A stretch of DNA of 64,000 bases from Sphingomonas morindae (GCF_023822065.1 NZ_CP084931.1:1-64000); one strand, 5' to 3'. Positions 40,251 to 50,234 are shown, numbered from the stretch's first letter. Program-made: numbers and translations. Notes: a model not told the origin generated them from the sequence alone.

Positions 40251-42656
40251 CTAGGATTGGGGCGTCGGCGTGCCGATGGTGGCAATGCCCATCGGATCAT
40301 CGCGCAGGCGCAGATAGAGGGTCGAGCCTGCCGGACGCGGTATGTCGAGGAGCGTCCCCACAAAGCCATCGGGCACGGCAAGGGCGCGGGTAAAGCCCGG
40401 ATCCACCGCCACGCCGCGAATCAGATACAGCGCATCGCCGCCGAGCGTGCAGCCCGCCTCGGGCGCGGCCGGGCAGCGCAGCTGGTCGATGCGGGGGAGG
40501 CGGACGAGCACCGCGAGCGGATGCCACGCGCCAAGGGCTTCGCCGCGCCGCACCCGATAGCGCAGCGGGCCATAGAAGCCGGCCGGCGCGCCGGCGGTGT
40601 CGAGCCGGGCGACGGCGATCTGCGCATCCTGCTGGGTCAGGCCGTGGCCGAAGCTCAGGATCATCGCGGCGGCGGCATTGGCTTCCGGCGCGATCTCGAT
40701 CTGCTCGTCGCCCGACCAGCCGGCGCCCTCCTGACGCAGCGAGAAGCGCAGCGCGCCGCCGGCCGGAAGCCGATCCTCACCCTGGAGGTGGATCGGCAGC
40801 GGCCCGGTGTCGGCCGGCGCGGTGATGGCGCGGGCGACCAGCATGGCGTCGGGCAGCGGCGGCCCCACCCGGGCGGAGAGCGTGCTGGCGCGCCCATCCT
40901 TGAAGCGGATGCGGGCGGTAGCGCTGCTGCCCTCGGCCAGTGCGGGGGCACCGGCCGGCGGATTGATCGTCAGCCGATCGCCCTGCGAATCCTGATCGAG
41001 CGTCGCCGGAACCCAGTCCTGCCCGGCGATGGTGACCGCCGCGACCTGATCAAGCCGCGTTCCGAGCAGCAGCCCCGGCGCGTTGCCGGCGCGGAGCGTG
41101 AGCGTGCGCGGCCGGGCCGCCTCGCCATAGGCGTGAAGCGGCAGCGCCTCGGGCTGATCCAGCCCGGTTTCGTCGAGCAGCAGCGTCAGCGCGCCGGGCT
41201 CGACACCGTCCAGCGGCAGCGCGAGCGCGAGGCGTTCCGCCCCGTCGGACGTGATCGCCACGGGCCGGGTCTCGCCCGAAGCCAGGCGCAGCCGCGCGCC
41301 GGTGACGCATGGCGCGGCGCCACCGCTGAGGTGAAGCGTCGCCGCGCGCCCTGCGGCAAGGCGATCGGCCTCGTCGGCGGCGATCTGCCATTGGCCGGGG
41401 CGGGGGAGGGCGAGCGCCAGGCTCGGCCCCTCATAGCCGTCAAAGCCCCACTGGCCATGGAGCGTGCCGGTGAGCGGCCCGGCAAGCGTCGACAGGCGTG
41501 GCCCCGCGCCGGCCACCACAAAGTCGCCCTGCGTCGCATCGGCATGCGCCGGAAGATCGAGCAGATGGCCGGCCGGGTCGCGCACGCGCAGCCGCAGATC
41601 ATGCGCATAGCCGGTGGAGAAGACGAGCGGCGCGCCGGTGACCGGCACCAGCATCGATGCGCCGCCGGCGCAGATCGCCTCCGCCCCGGCGCTGAGCGGG
41701 GGCGGGGGGGCGGCCGCCACGGCCGGCAGGGCTGTGACGAGGACGGACTTGGGATTGTGGAAGGAGGGCGCCGCGTTGAGGATCAGCCGCGCGGCATCGC
41801 CCTGATCCTGGCGCAGCGCCGCGATATACTGGTATTTGGCGGTGTGCAGCGAGCTGAAGATGCCGATGATGTCGCGGATCGCGCCGATATAGGGGCTGTA
41901 GAAGCCGAGGCCGCCCTGCGGCGTGGCGGCCAGCTGCAGCGCGAGATCGGCGCCCGGTCCGGTCAGCGCGTCGCTGATCGCGCTGCTGTGGCCGTCGCTC
42001 AGCACCAGCGCGTCCTGGTTCTGCATCAGGCAGGACGCCTGGAGCGTGGGCAGCTTGTCGAGGCAGTCCGGATTGATCTTGATGCCCAGCGTGCGCGCGA
42101 GAACGGGCGTTATCCGCGCCAGCCGGGCCGGATCATCCGCCGCAGCCGGCGCGCGCACCGCCGCGAGATAGCGATCCAGCCGCGAGCGATCGAGCGTGGC
42201 CTGGTTGATATCCTGCGCGGCGCGGACGAAGGCGCCGGGCTTACCGCGCACGGCGCTGCGCAGCGTTGGAAAATCGCCGCCCGTCTCGGGCGCGAGGAAG
42301 AGCAGCACCTGCTGCGCATCGGGCGGCACGCGCAGGCTTAGCCCCGCGCGGCCCGCCTTGGTCCAGGTTTCGACGCGGCTGAACCACGCCTCGGGGGGCG
42401 GGTTGGTCGCGCCGCGCAGAAAGGCGGCGATCAGCAGATAATGGGCGGCCTGATCGGGCGGCAGATCGGCGCGCACACTCAGCTGGTCGCCCGCCGCAAG
42501 GCCGGGCACGGCGGCGATCGGGAGGCTGCGGCCGCCGCGGAGCACCGAGACACGGAGCGTCGGGCCGGTCAGATCAAAGGGCGCCGGATCGGCCCGCGCG
42601 ATCCCGGCGGCGGCGGCGAGGCCGATCAGCGCGGCGGCGAAACCCCAGTTCGACAT
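40251..42656 (-). CDS. Large exported protein of unknown function (801 aa)
   Basis: The ATG at 42656 follows GGAGGAAGAG and starts a signal peptide (WGFAAALIGLAAAAGIARA). The mature protein has no membrane segment. The first part (about residues 25-330) includes LRVSVLRGGRSLPIAAVPGL and a Cys-containing segment KINPDCLDKLPTLQASCLMQ. The rest is rich in beta structure with repeated Ig-like/sandwich-like stretches (RTLTLRAGNAPGLLLG, RIRFKDGRASTLSARVG). The end holds a Cys pair (LRCPAAPEAGC). It may be a multi-domain surface or periplasmic protein. I do not recognise a family. It ends beside parS site 3. Confidence 0.75.
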   Translation of the reverse strand: MSNWGFAAALIGLAAAAGIARADPAPFDLTGPTLRVSVLRGGRSLPIAAVPGLAAGDQLSVRADLPPDQAAHYLLIAAFLRGATNPPPEAWFSRVETWTKAGRAGLSLRVPPDAQQVLLFLAPETGGDFPTLRSAVRGKPGAFVRAAQDINQATLDRSRLDRYLAAVRAPAAADDPARLARITPVLARTLGIKINPDCLDKLPTLQASCLMQNQDALVLSDGHSSAISDALTGPGADLALQLAATPQGGLGFYSPYIGAIRDIIGIFSSLHTAKYQYIAALRQDQGDAARLILNAAPSFHNPKSVLVTALPAVAAAPPPPLSAGAEAICAGGASMLVPVTGAPLVFSTGYAHDLRLRVRDPAGHLLDLPAHADATQGDFVVAGAGPRLSTLAGPLTGTLHGQWGFDGYEGPSLALALPRPGQWQIAADEADRLAAGRAATLHLSGGAAPCVTGARLRLASGETRPVAITSDGAERLALALPLDGVEPGALTLLLDETGLDQPEALPLHAYGEAARPRTLTLRAGNAPGLLLGTRLDQVAAVTIAGQDWVPATLDQDSQGDRLTINPPAGAPALAEGSSATARIRFKDGRASTLSARVGPPLPDAMLVARAITAPADTGPLPIHLQGEDRLPAGGALRFSLRQEGAGWSGDEQIEIAPEANAAAAMILSFGHGLTQQDAQIAVARLDTAGAPAGFYGPLRYRVRRGEALGAWHPLAVLVRLPRIDQLRCPAAPEAGCTLGGDALYLIRGVAVDPGFTRALAVPDGFVGTLLDIPRPAGSTLYLRLRDDPMGIATIGTPTPQS

Positions 42657-42926
42657 GTCTGCTCTTCCTCCACCCATGCCCGATCGACCCGCCTCTACGG
42701 CCGCCGGGCTGAACGCCGCTTTTCCCGACCGGAAAAATGCGCGGCCGCACGCATCGGATGCACGCAGCGGACGGAGCGGTAACGGCGCGAGCATCCGGCC
42801 GCAGCGATGCACGCGCGCGCCGCCACGGGAACAAATTCGCAAACCCGCTGTCTCTCCTGTGCGGTCGCGTGGGATCGGCCGCTATAAGAGCATCAGAGAC
42901 CTATGGGTCCGGCCAGGGAGAGGGTC
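42657..42926 (+). promoter_or_regulatory. Divergent promoter region of the glucan operon
   Basis: This 270-base region separates the 801-residue protein gene from the divergent TBDR operon. TATAAG at about 42889 is a plausible -10 for the receptor operon. No operator with clear symmetry was recognised. Confidence 0.35.
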
Positions 42927-45884
42927 ATGTCCAATCGCATCGGGCGCCATCATCGCGCCCGCCTTTTGCTGCGTGGCGCGATCGGCGCCGCGCTCGTCAC
43001 GAGCGGCGCCGCTTCGCTCGCCCAGCTTACCACCGCCACCTTGCGCGGCACCGTCAGCGGCGCCAACGGCGCGCCTGTTACCGTCACCGCGCAGGAGACG
43101 GGCACGGGGCTGATGCGCCATGCGGTAACGGGGCGCGACGGCAGCTATACGCTGCCCGGCCTGCGCCCCGGAAGCTACACACTGCGCTTCGAGGCGGCCG
43201 GATTGCGCGCGACGCGCGACGTGACGATCGGCGTCGGCCAGTCCGCCACGCTCGACATCGCGCTGGCGCCGGCGGCCGCGCCGGCGGGGCAGGGGGCGGC
43301 GCCGGCCTCGCCGGACAAGAACGCCATCATCGTCACCGCGACCCGCCTCGTCGAGACGCGGACATCGGAGGTGGCCACCAACGTCACCACCCAGCAGATC
43401 CAGAATCTGCCGCAATCCAGCCGGAACTTCCTCAACTTCGCGCAGCTCGCGCCGGGCGTGCGCGTCAGCACCAATCCGTTGCGCAAGACGTTTTCGGGCG
43501 GGAGCGTAGGTCAGGATCCCAATGGCGACAGCCTGGCGAGCCCGCAGGTCAATGTCTTCATCGATGGCGTCAGCCTCAAATCGGACATCCAGCAGGGCGG
43601 GATCGTCGGCGGCGACAGTTCGCGCGGCAATCCCTTTCCCCAGGCGGCGGTTCAGGAATTCCGCGTCCTCTCGTCCAATTTCAAGGCGGAATATGAGGAT
43701 GCCGGCACCGCCGTGATCTCGGCGGTCACCAAGAGCGGGGGCAACAGCTTCCACGGCGAGGCCTTCGGCTTCTTCCAGTTGGACAGCTTGCGCGCCAAGG
43801 ATTATTTCCAACGCCGCAACGCCGCCGCCGGCGTGGCGGATGAAGGCAAATTCAGCCAGAAGCAATATGGCGCCTCGCTCGGCGGCCCGATCATCAAGGA
43901 TCGCCTGCATTTCTTCGTCGCCTATGAGGCGAATGAGCAGAAGAATGTGCAGAGCGTGACGATCGGCCAGCAGACGCCCGACAATATCGCTCGCTTCGGC
44001 CGTTATCAGGGCAGCTATACCAGCCCGTTCCGCGAGGATCTCGGCTTCGCCAAGCTCAGCCTCGAGGCGAGCGAGCAGGATCGCATCGATCTCTCCGGCA
44101 GCATCCGCAAGGAACATGAGATGGCCGGCTTTGGCGGCCAGACCGCCTATGAGGCGGGATCGCGCACCGCCAACACCGTCTATACCGGCCGCCTGCGGTG
44201 GCAGCATGACGCGGGCGACGTATCGAACGAGGCCAGCCTCAATTATCTCTACTATAAGTTCGATCCCTCCATCCTAAGCCCCGATCAGGTGGGGCAGAAT
44301 TTCGATAGCGCGCTGCGTATCGGTGGCGCGTCGACCAGCCAGAAGGTGGTGCAGAAGGGCTTTACGCTGCGCGACGCCGTGACGATTTCGAATGTGGACT
44401 TCCTCGGCGGCAATCACGTCTTCAAGACCGGCTTCAAGCTCGCCTTCCAGGATTATACCGTCAACAACGCGCTCAACGCCAATCCCGTCTATAATTATGC
44501 GAACCGACCGGATCTGAACGAGGATTTCAGCCAGCCCTTCGAGGCGCAATATGGCGTCGGCAATCCCGAGGTGCGCGCCAAGGATACACAGCTGGGCCTG
44601 TTCGCGCAGGATGATTGGCGCGTCACGGACAGGATCACGCTCAATCTCGGCCTGCGCTGGGATTATGAGACCAACGCGAAGAACAATGATTATGTCACTC
44701 CGCCCGACGCGGCGGCGGCGCTGCGCGCGCTGGAAGCGGTGCTGGCGCCGCAGGGCAGCAGCTTCCGCGCGGCGGACTATATTTCCACCGGCAAGAACCG
44801 CAAGCCGTTCCTCAAGGCGATTCAGCCGCGTGTCGGCGCGTCCTATGATCTGTTCGGCGATCAGCGGACCGTCGTCTTCATCGGCTGGGGCCGTTATTAT
44901 GATCGCACCCTGTTCCGCAATGCGGCGGAGGAAGCACTCTTCCGCCAATATACGTCGCGCAGCTTCCAATTCTCCAAGGATGGCCTGCCGCGCAACGGCC
45001 AGCCCACCATCCTCTGGAACCCCGCCTATCTCACCGGCGGCCGCGCCGCGCTGGACGGGCTGATCGCCAGCAGCACCGCGCCCGCGGGCGAGCTGCGCAT
45101 CATCCGCAATGACGTTAAGCCGCCGCATACCGATCAGTTCAGCCTCGGCGTGCGCCAGAAAGTGGGGCGGCTGATCAGCGGATCGATCAGCTACCAGCAT
45201 GCCGATGCGCGCGACCAGGTCGGCTATTATCCGGTGAATCGCTCGGTGGCGCGCAACGCGGCCGGTTTCCTCGATTTCATTCCCGTCACCGGCTTTTCGG
45301 ATGTCGTCGCGATGACACAGGCGCGGGCTAGCAAATATGACGCGATGTTCGTCACCTTCGACAAGGCCTTCACCCGCGCCTCGCCCTGGTCGCTCAACAT
45401 CGCCTACACGCTCGCCTATTCCAAGGAGCGGGGCTATTCGTTCAACTTCGATTTCCCCGATGTCGCGCAGCAGCCCTTCCGGCCCAATGCCGGCAATGAG
45501 CGGCATCGCGTGGTCGTCTCGGGTCTGGCGCAGCTGCCGCTCGGCTTCCAGATCTCGAGCCTCGCCGTGTTCGGATCGGGCCAGCCCTTTCTCGTCACCG
45601 ACCAGCGCAATGGCGCCGGCGCCGGGCTGGTGCTGGGCAATTACGGGAACAGCAAGGCCTTCCGCCAGGTGGATGTGCGCCTCACCAAGGATGTGCCGCT
45701 GTTCCGGACCGGCGCCAAGCTTCAGCTCATCGCCGAGCTCTTCAACATCTTCAACCGCGCCAACTTTGCCGGCTATGACGGATTTCTGCCGCAGGCGCCG
45801 GCGACCAACCCGAGCTTCGGCGTGCCCAACACGCTGGCCGGGCCGCCGCGCACCTTTCAGTTCGGAGCGCGTTTGACCTTCTGA
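42927..45884 (+). CDS. TonB-dependent receptor with N-terminal carboxypeptidase-regulatory-like domain
   Basis: A 985-residue outer-membrane receptor (ATG at 42927, SD GGGAGAGGG). A signal peptide is followed by a carboxypeptidase-regulatory-like beta-sandwich (LRGTVSGANGAPVTVTAQ, DGSYTLPGLRPGSYTLRF), a plug (NVTTQQIQNLPQSSRNFLNF) and a 22-strand-type barrel ending in FQFGARLTF. This Oar/SusC-like layout is typical of receptors for oligosaccharides. It is the first gene of an operon with a glycoamylase-fold glucanase and GH3, joined by ATGA overlap. Confidence 0.93.
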   Translation: MSNRIGRHHRARLLLRGAIGAALVTSGAASLAQLTTATLRGTVSGANGAPVTVTAQETGTGLMRHAVTGRDGSYTLPGLRPGSYTLRFEAAGLRATRDVTIGVGQSATLDIALAPAAAPAGQGAAPASPDKNAIIVTATRLVETRTSEVATNVTTQQIQNLPQSSRNFLNFAQLAPGVRVSTNPLRKTFSGGSVGQDPNGDSLASPQVNVFIDGVSLKSDIQQGGIVGGDSSRGNPFPQAAVQEFRVLSSNFKAEYEDAGTAVISAVTKSGGNSFHGEAFGFFQLDSLRAKDYFQRRNAAAGVADEGKFSQKQYGASLGGPIIKDRLHFFVAYEANEQKNVQSVTIGQQTPDNIARFGRYQGSYTSPFREDLGFAKLSLEASEQDRIDLSGSIRKEHEMAGFGGQTAYEAGSRTANTVYTGRLRWQHDAGDVSNEASLNYLYYKFDPSILSPDQVGQNFDSALRIGGASTSQKVVQKGFTLRDAVTISNVDFLGGNHVFKTGFKLAFQDYTVNNALNANPVYNYANRPDLNEDFSQPFEAQYGVGNPEVRAKDTQLGLFAQDDWRVTDRITLNLGLRWDYETNAKNNDYVTPPDAAAALRALEAVLAPQGSSFRAADYISTGKNRKPFLKAIQPRVGASYDLFGDQRTVVFIGWGRYYDRTLFRNAAEEALFRQYTSRSFQFSKDGLPRNGQPTILWNPAYLTGGRAALDGLIASSTAPAGELRIIRNDVKPPHTDQFSLGVRQKVGRLISGSISYQHADARDQVGYYPVNRSVARNAAGFLDFIPVTGFSDVVAMTQARASKYDAMFVTFDKAFTRASPWSLNIAYTLAYSKERGYSFNFDFPDVAQQPFRPNAGNERHRVVVSGLAQLPLGFQISSLAVFGSGQPFLVTDQRNGAGAGLVLGNYGNSKAFRQVDVRLTKDVPLFRTGAKLQLIAELFNIFNRANFAGYDGFLPQAPATNPSFGVPNTLAGPPRTFQFGARLTF

Positions 45885-47374
45885 TGACCAGGACCGACCG
45901 CATACCGCCCGGGCTCGGGCGCCGCGCCCTTCTCGGCGGCTCGCTGGCGGCGCTTGCCGGCTGCTCGGCGGTGCGGCTCCAATCGCCGATCGAATGGCGC
46001 AGCCCCGAAGCGGCGCCGGGCGCGGCGCCCAGCCTGCCGCCGCTGGTGCCGAGCCCGGAGATGGAAGCCTTTCTGGACGATGTCCAGCTGCGGACCTTCG
46101 CCTATTTCTGGTGGACGACCGAACGCGGCCGGGGGCTGGCGCCGGATCGCTTCCCCTCGGGCAGCTTCGCCAGCATCGCCGCCATGGGCTTCGCGCTCAC
46201 CGCCTTCGTGATCGGGGTCGAGCGCGCCTATGTGCCACGCACGGAGGCGGCGGCGCGCACGCTGGCGATGCTGCGCTTCCTCGCGAAGGCGGAGCAGGGG
46301 CCGAGCCCGCAGGGCATGACCGGCTATCAGGGCTTTTTCTATCATTTCCTCGGCATGCGCAGCGGCGCGCGCTTTGGCGGCTGCGAAATTTCCACCGTGG
46401 ACACGGCGCTGCTGATGGCCGGCGTGCTGCTGGCGCAAAGCTATTATGATCAGCCGCAGGAGCAGGAGATCCGCGATCTGGCGGACAAGCTCTATCGGCA
46501 GGTCGATTGGCGCTGGGCGATGACCCGCGCGCCGGTGATCGCGCTGGGCTGGACGCCGGAGGGCGGCTTCATCCCCTATGATTGGGTGGCCTATAATGAG
46601 GGGATGCTGGTCTATATCCTGGCGCTCGGCGCGCCGGTCTATGGCCTGCCGCGCGCCAGCTGGGATGCCTGGAGCGTCCGCCTCGCCACTTTCTGGACGG
46701 ACAGCGGCGCGCTGTCCATGCTGCGCTTTCCGCCGCTGTTCGGGCATCAATACAGCCATGTCTGGATCGATTTCCGCAAGATCCAGGATGATTTCATGCG
46801 CGGCAAGGGGATCGACTATTTCGAGAACAGCCGGCGCGCCACGATCGCCCAGCGCAATTACGCGCTCGCCAATCCCATGGGCTGGCGCGGCTATGCCGGC
46901 GATCAATGGGGGCTGACGGCGTGCGACGGGCCGGGCGAGATCACTGTCAACCAGGGCGGCGAGCCGCGCGTCTTCCACGCCTATGCGGCGCGCGGCGTCG
47001 GCGCGCTGGATGATGGCACCATCGCGCCCACGGCGGCGGGCGGATCGGTGCCCTTCGCGCCCGAAATCTGCATTCCCACGCTGATGGCGATGCGCCGGCG
47101 CCATGGCGACGATCTCTACGGCACCTACGGCTTTTACGACGCCTTCAACCAGAGCTTCCAGGATGCCGGGGCGCGGCTGGAGCGCGGCAAGCTGGTGCCC
47201 GGCAAGGGCTGGTATGACAGCGACTGGGTGGGTATCGACCAGGGGCCGATCCTGGCGATGATCGAGAATTACCGCAGCGGCCTGATCTGGCGGATCATGA
47301 GCCGCAACCCCTATATCCAGGCCGGTCTGCGCAAGGCCGGCTTCACCGGAGGCTGGCTGGAGCCGCGCGCATGA
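45884..47374 (+). CDS. Glycoamylase-family lipoprotein, probable GH144-type endo-beta-1,2-glucanase
   Basis: A 496-residue exported lipoprotein: RRALLGGSLAALAGC gives both an Arg-Arg signal and a lipobox. The mature part matches the (alpha/alpha)6 glycoamylase domain, with LRTFAYFWWTTE at the start, FPSGSFASIAAMGFALTAF, FFYHFLGM, EISTVDTALLMAGVL, LFGHQYSHVWIDFR and WYDSDWVGIDQGPI. The length agrees with GH144 endo-beta-1,2-glucanases. Acidic catalytic residues probably lie in EISTVDTAL. It is coupled to the receptor and the GH3 gene by overlapping start/stop codons. Other glucan specificities remain possible. Confidence 0.82.
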   Translation: MTRTDRIPPGLGRRALLGGSLAALAGCSAVRLQSPIEWRSPEAAPGAAPSLPPLVPSPEMEAFLDDVQLRTFAYFWWTTERGRGLAPDRFPSGSFASIAAMGFALTAFVIGVERAYVPRTEAAARTLAMLRFLAKAEQGPSPQGMTGYQGFFYHFLGMRSGARFGGCEISTVDTALLMAGVLLAQSYYDQPQEQEIRDLADKLYRQVDWRWAMTRAPVIALGWTPEGGFIPYDWVAYNEGMLVYILALGAPVYGLPRASWDAWSVRLATFWTDSGALSMLRFPPLFGHQYSHVWIDFRKIQDDFMRGKGIDYFENSRRATIAQRNYALANPMGWRGYAGDQWGLTACDGPGEITVNQGGEPRVFHAYAARGVGALDDGTIAPTAAGGSVPFAPEICIPTLMAMRRRHGDDLYGTYGFYDAFNQSFQDAGARLERGKLVPGKGWYDSDWVGIDQGPILAMIENYRSGLIWRIMSRNPYIQAGLRKAGFTGGWLEPRA

Positions 47375-49647
47375 CGAGGATCGGACGCAGGGCGCTGCTG
47401 ATGACGGCGGCGGGGGCCGGGCTGGCCGCACGGGCGGGGCGGGGCCTCGCGCTCGGCCCCGTCGAGCGCCATGGCCCGGCCTTCATCGAGGATCTGATCG
47501 GGCGGATGACGCTGGAGGAGAAAGCCGGCCAGCTTTCGATCATGGCGTCGGCGATCGGCGGCGCGGCGGCGACCGCGCTCAACCCGCCGGGACGCGGCGC
47601 GACGGTGCGCGCCCAGCTGGCCGATGCCCGCGCCGGCCGGATCGGCGCCATCTTCAACGGCCAGGGCGCGGACTGGCACCGCCGCCTGCAGGAAGAGGCG
47701 GTGCGGAGCCGGCTCGGCATCCCGATGTTCTTCGCGGCCGACATCATCCACGGCTTCCGCACCATCTTTCCCGTGCCGCTGGCCGAGGCGGCGAGCTTCG
47801 ATCCCGAACTCGCGCGCCGCACCGCGCGCGCGGCGGCGCGCGAGGCGGCGGCGGCCGGGCTCGATCTCACCTTCGCGCCCATGGTCGATATCGCGCGCGA
47901 TCAGCGCTGGGGCCGCGGCGTCGAGGCGGCGGGCGAGGATGTGCTGCTGGGCGAACGTTTCGCGGCGGCGCGGGTGCGCGGCTTCCAGGGCAATGGCCTG
48001 GCAGAGGACGATGCCGTCGCCGCCTGCGCCAAGCATTTCGCCGCCTATGGCGCGGGCGAGGCGGGGCTCGAATATAACAGCGTCGATATCTCCGAGCTGC
48101 GCCTGCGCGAGACCTATTTCCCGCCCTTTCGGGCGGCGGTCGGCGCCGGTGTCGCATCGGTGATGGCGGCTTTCAACGAGATTAACGGCGTACCCGCCAC
48201 CGCCAATCGCTGGCTCCTGGGCCATGTGCTGCGCGACGAATGGCATTTCGCCGGCCCGGTGATCTCGGACTATACCGCCGATGCCGAGCTGATCGCCGCC
48301 GGCTATGCCGCCGATGGGCGCGATGCCGCGCGGCGCGCGTTGCTGGCGGGCGTGGACATGAGCATGGAGAGCGGCCTGTACCGCGCCCATCTGCCTGCGC
48401 TGGTCAAGGCGGGGGCGGTGCCGATCGCGCGCGTGGACGAGGCGGTGCGCCGCGTGCTGACGCTGAAGGCGCGGCTCGGCCTGTTCGACGATCCCTTCCG
48501 CCGCCTTGCGCCCGGCCGCGAGGCGGCGCGCGTGCTGCGCCCCGAAACGCGCGCACTGGCGCGCGAGGCCGCGACGCGATCGGTCGTGCTGCTGCGCAAC
48601 GAGGGCGGGCTGCTGCCGCTCGATCCGGCGGGGACGGGGCGGATCGCGCTGATCGGGCCCTTCGCGGCGGGCCAGCATGATCTGATCGGGCCGTGGAACG
48701 TCTATGGCGACGATGCGCAGGCGGTCGATCTCGCCACCGGGCTGCGCGCCGCGCTCGCCGATCCGACGCGGCTTGTGGTGACGCTCGGCAGCGGCGTGGA
48801 ACAGCCGCTCGCGGGCGGGATCGCCGCCGCCACCGCCGCCGCGCGCGCCGCCGATCTGGTCCTGCTCGCGCTGGGCGAGAGCCAGCAAATGTCGGGCGAA
48901 TCCCAATCGCGCACGGCGATCGTGCTGCCCGCGCCGCAACAGGCGCTGGCGGAGGCGGTGCTCGCCACCGGGCGGCCGGTGGTGCTTCTGCTGAAAAATG
49001 GCCGGGCGCTAGCGCTGCCGCCGACGCTGCTGGCGGCGCGGGCGATCCTCGTCACCTGGTTTCTCGGGACCGAAACCGGCCCGGCGCTGGCTGATATCCT
49101 GTTCGGGATTGCGGCGCCGTCGGGCCGGCTGCCCGTCAGCTTCCCGCACGAAAGCGGGCAGGAGCCTTATTATTACGCGCACAAGCCGACCGGGCGGCCG
49201 GCGCCGGACGGGCCGCAACAGCCGTACAAGGCTCAGTATCGCACCACGGGCAATACGGCACTCTTCCCATTCGGCCATGGACTTACCTATGGTCGCATCC
49301 GCTATGCCGGGCTCCGGACAAGCGCGTCCCGGCTGAGCGGGGAGGGAGCGGTGACGATTTCCGCCGAGATCCACAATGACGGGAGCCGCGCCGCCTCCGA
49401 GCTGGTGCAGCTATACGTGCGGCCACGGGTCGCGGCGGCCACCCAGCCGGTGCGGCGGCTGGTCGATGTGCAGCGCGTCTCCGTGCCGCCGGGGGGGCAT
49501 GCGACGGTCCGCTTCACGCTCGGCGCGGCGCAACTGCGGCGGCTTGGTCCCGATCTTCGGCTCGATCTGGCGGAAGGGCCGATCGACCTCTGGGTCGCGC
49601 CTTCGGCCGAGACGGGCCTGCAGACGGTGATCGACTATGCGGTCTGA
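47371..49647 (+). CDS. Exported GH3 beta-glucosidase (BglX type)
   Basis: A 758-residue exported beta-glucosidase with an Arg-Arg signal (RRALLMTAAGAGLAA). Domains are the GH3 TIM barrel with nucleophile Asp300 in GPVISDYTAD, the alpha/beta sandwich with a Glu510 candidate acid/base in MSGESQSR, and a fibronectin-III-like C-terminal domain (SELVQLYVRPRV). The KHFAAYG motif is present. It overlaps the glucanase stop by four bases. In known beta-1,2-glucan loci a GH3 sophorosidase finishes the work of the GH144 enzyme, which fits here. Confidence 0.93.
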   Translation: MTRIGRRALLMTAAGAGLAARAGRGLALGPVERHGPAFIEDLIGRMTLEEKAGQLSIMASAIGGAAATALNPPGRGATVRAQLADARAGRIGAIFNGQGADWHRRLQEEAVRSRLGIPMFFAADIIHGFRTIFPVPLAEAASFDPELARRTARAAAREAAAAGLDLTFAPMVDIARDQRWGRGVEAAGEDVLLGERFAAARVRGFQGNGLAEDDAVAACAKHFAAYGAGEAGLEYNSVDISELRLRETYFPPFRAAVGAGVASVMAAFNEINGVPATANRWLLGHVLRDEWHFAGPVISDYTADAELIAAGYAADGRDAARRALLAGVDMSMESGLYRAHLPALVKAGAVPIARVDEAVRRVLTLKARLGLFDDPFRRLAPGREAARVLRPETRALAREAATRSVVLLRNEGGLLPLDPAGTGRIALIGPFAAGQHDLIGPWNVYGDDAQAVDLATGLRAALADPTRLVVTLGSGVEQPLAGGIAAATAAARAADLVLLALGESQQMSGESQSRTAIVLPAPQQALAEAVLATGRPVVLLLKNGRALALPPTLLAARAILVTWFLGTETGPALADILFGIAAPSGRLPVSFPHESGQEPYYYAHKPTGRPAPDGPQQPYKAQYRTTGNTALFPFGHGLTYGRIRYAGLRTSASRLSGEGAVTISAEIHNDGSRAASELVQLYVRPRVAAATQPVRRLVDVQRVSVPPGGHATVRFTLGAAQLRRLGPDLRLDLAEGPIDLWVAPSAETGLQTVIDYAV

Positions 49648-49903
49648 TCGCGCGCCCGCGCCCCGCGCGCGCTGGTCGCGGCGGCGGCGGCCGCGCGGCC
49701 GGCGGCCGATGCCGGCCCGCGCCCGGCCGGCGCACGCCTCGCCACGGCGGGCGTCGGCGCAAGCGCCCGCGACGCCCCGGGCGCCGTCGCGCATGCGGCG
49801 GATGCTCGTCTGGTGGCGCGGGCTCGAACCCGGGCGTCGGCTGGAGATGGAAGCGCTGGCGGCGCTGCTGGCGGGCGCGGCCGCGCTGTTCACGCTGCGC
49901 TGA
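49637..49903 (+). CDS. Possible small arginine-rich protein
   Basis: An 88-codon frame overlapping the GH3 end. The first 50 residues are Arg/Pro/Ala low complexity. The last 35 (RMLVWWRGLEPGRRLEMEAL, then a short hydrophobic end) look more protein-like and could start at an internal ATG at 49802. There is no good SD and no recognised family. It may be a chance frame in very GC-rich DNA. Confidence 0.25.
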   Translation: MRSDRAPAPRARWSRRRRPRGRRPMPARARPAHASPRRASAQAPATPRAPSRMRRMLVWWRGLEPGRRLEMEALAALLAGAAALFTLR

Positions 49904-50069
49904 GCAGGCGCGGCAGCCGCTGCCGGACCATGGATCAGCCCCGCTGAGGCGCAGCGGGTCGGCCGCGCACGGGGGCCGGGGGCGCGCAGGGCGCGTCGGC
50001 GCATGCGGCAGCCTTTGACGACGCTGCGAGAGCCAGTCGGGCCCATGGCCCGCGCCGGCCTTGTCGTGA
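49904..50069. other. Intergenic region, nothing recognised
   Basis: GC-rich spacer between the glucan operon and the DUF2256 gene. No convincing reading frame, hairpin or promoter seen. Confidence 0.5.
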
Positions 50070-50234
50070 TCAGCGGCGGGGCGGCTCCGCGTCGGGCGCC
50101 GCGCCGCGCCCGCGGCAGCGATCGGAGCAGTAGCGGACCTGTTCCCAATCCCGCGCCCATTTCTTCCGCCACGCAAAAGGCCGCTGGCAGGCCGCGCAGA
50201 TCTTGGTGGGGAGCGTGGGTTTCTTGTGCGCCAT
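50070..50234 (-). CDS. DUF2256 small zinc-ribbon-like protein
   Basis: A 54-residue protein matching DUF2256 along most of its length: [20 protein letters not shown], with [19 protein letters not shown]. Four cysteines (CxxC and CxxxC) suggest a zinc ribbon. The last ten residues form a variable tail. Function is unknown in all organisms. It diverges from the siderophore receptor gene by under 100 bases. Confidence 0.92.
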   Translation of the reverse strand: MAHKKPTLPTKICAACQRPFAWRKKWARDWEQVRYCSDRCRGRGAAPDAEPPRR

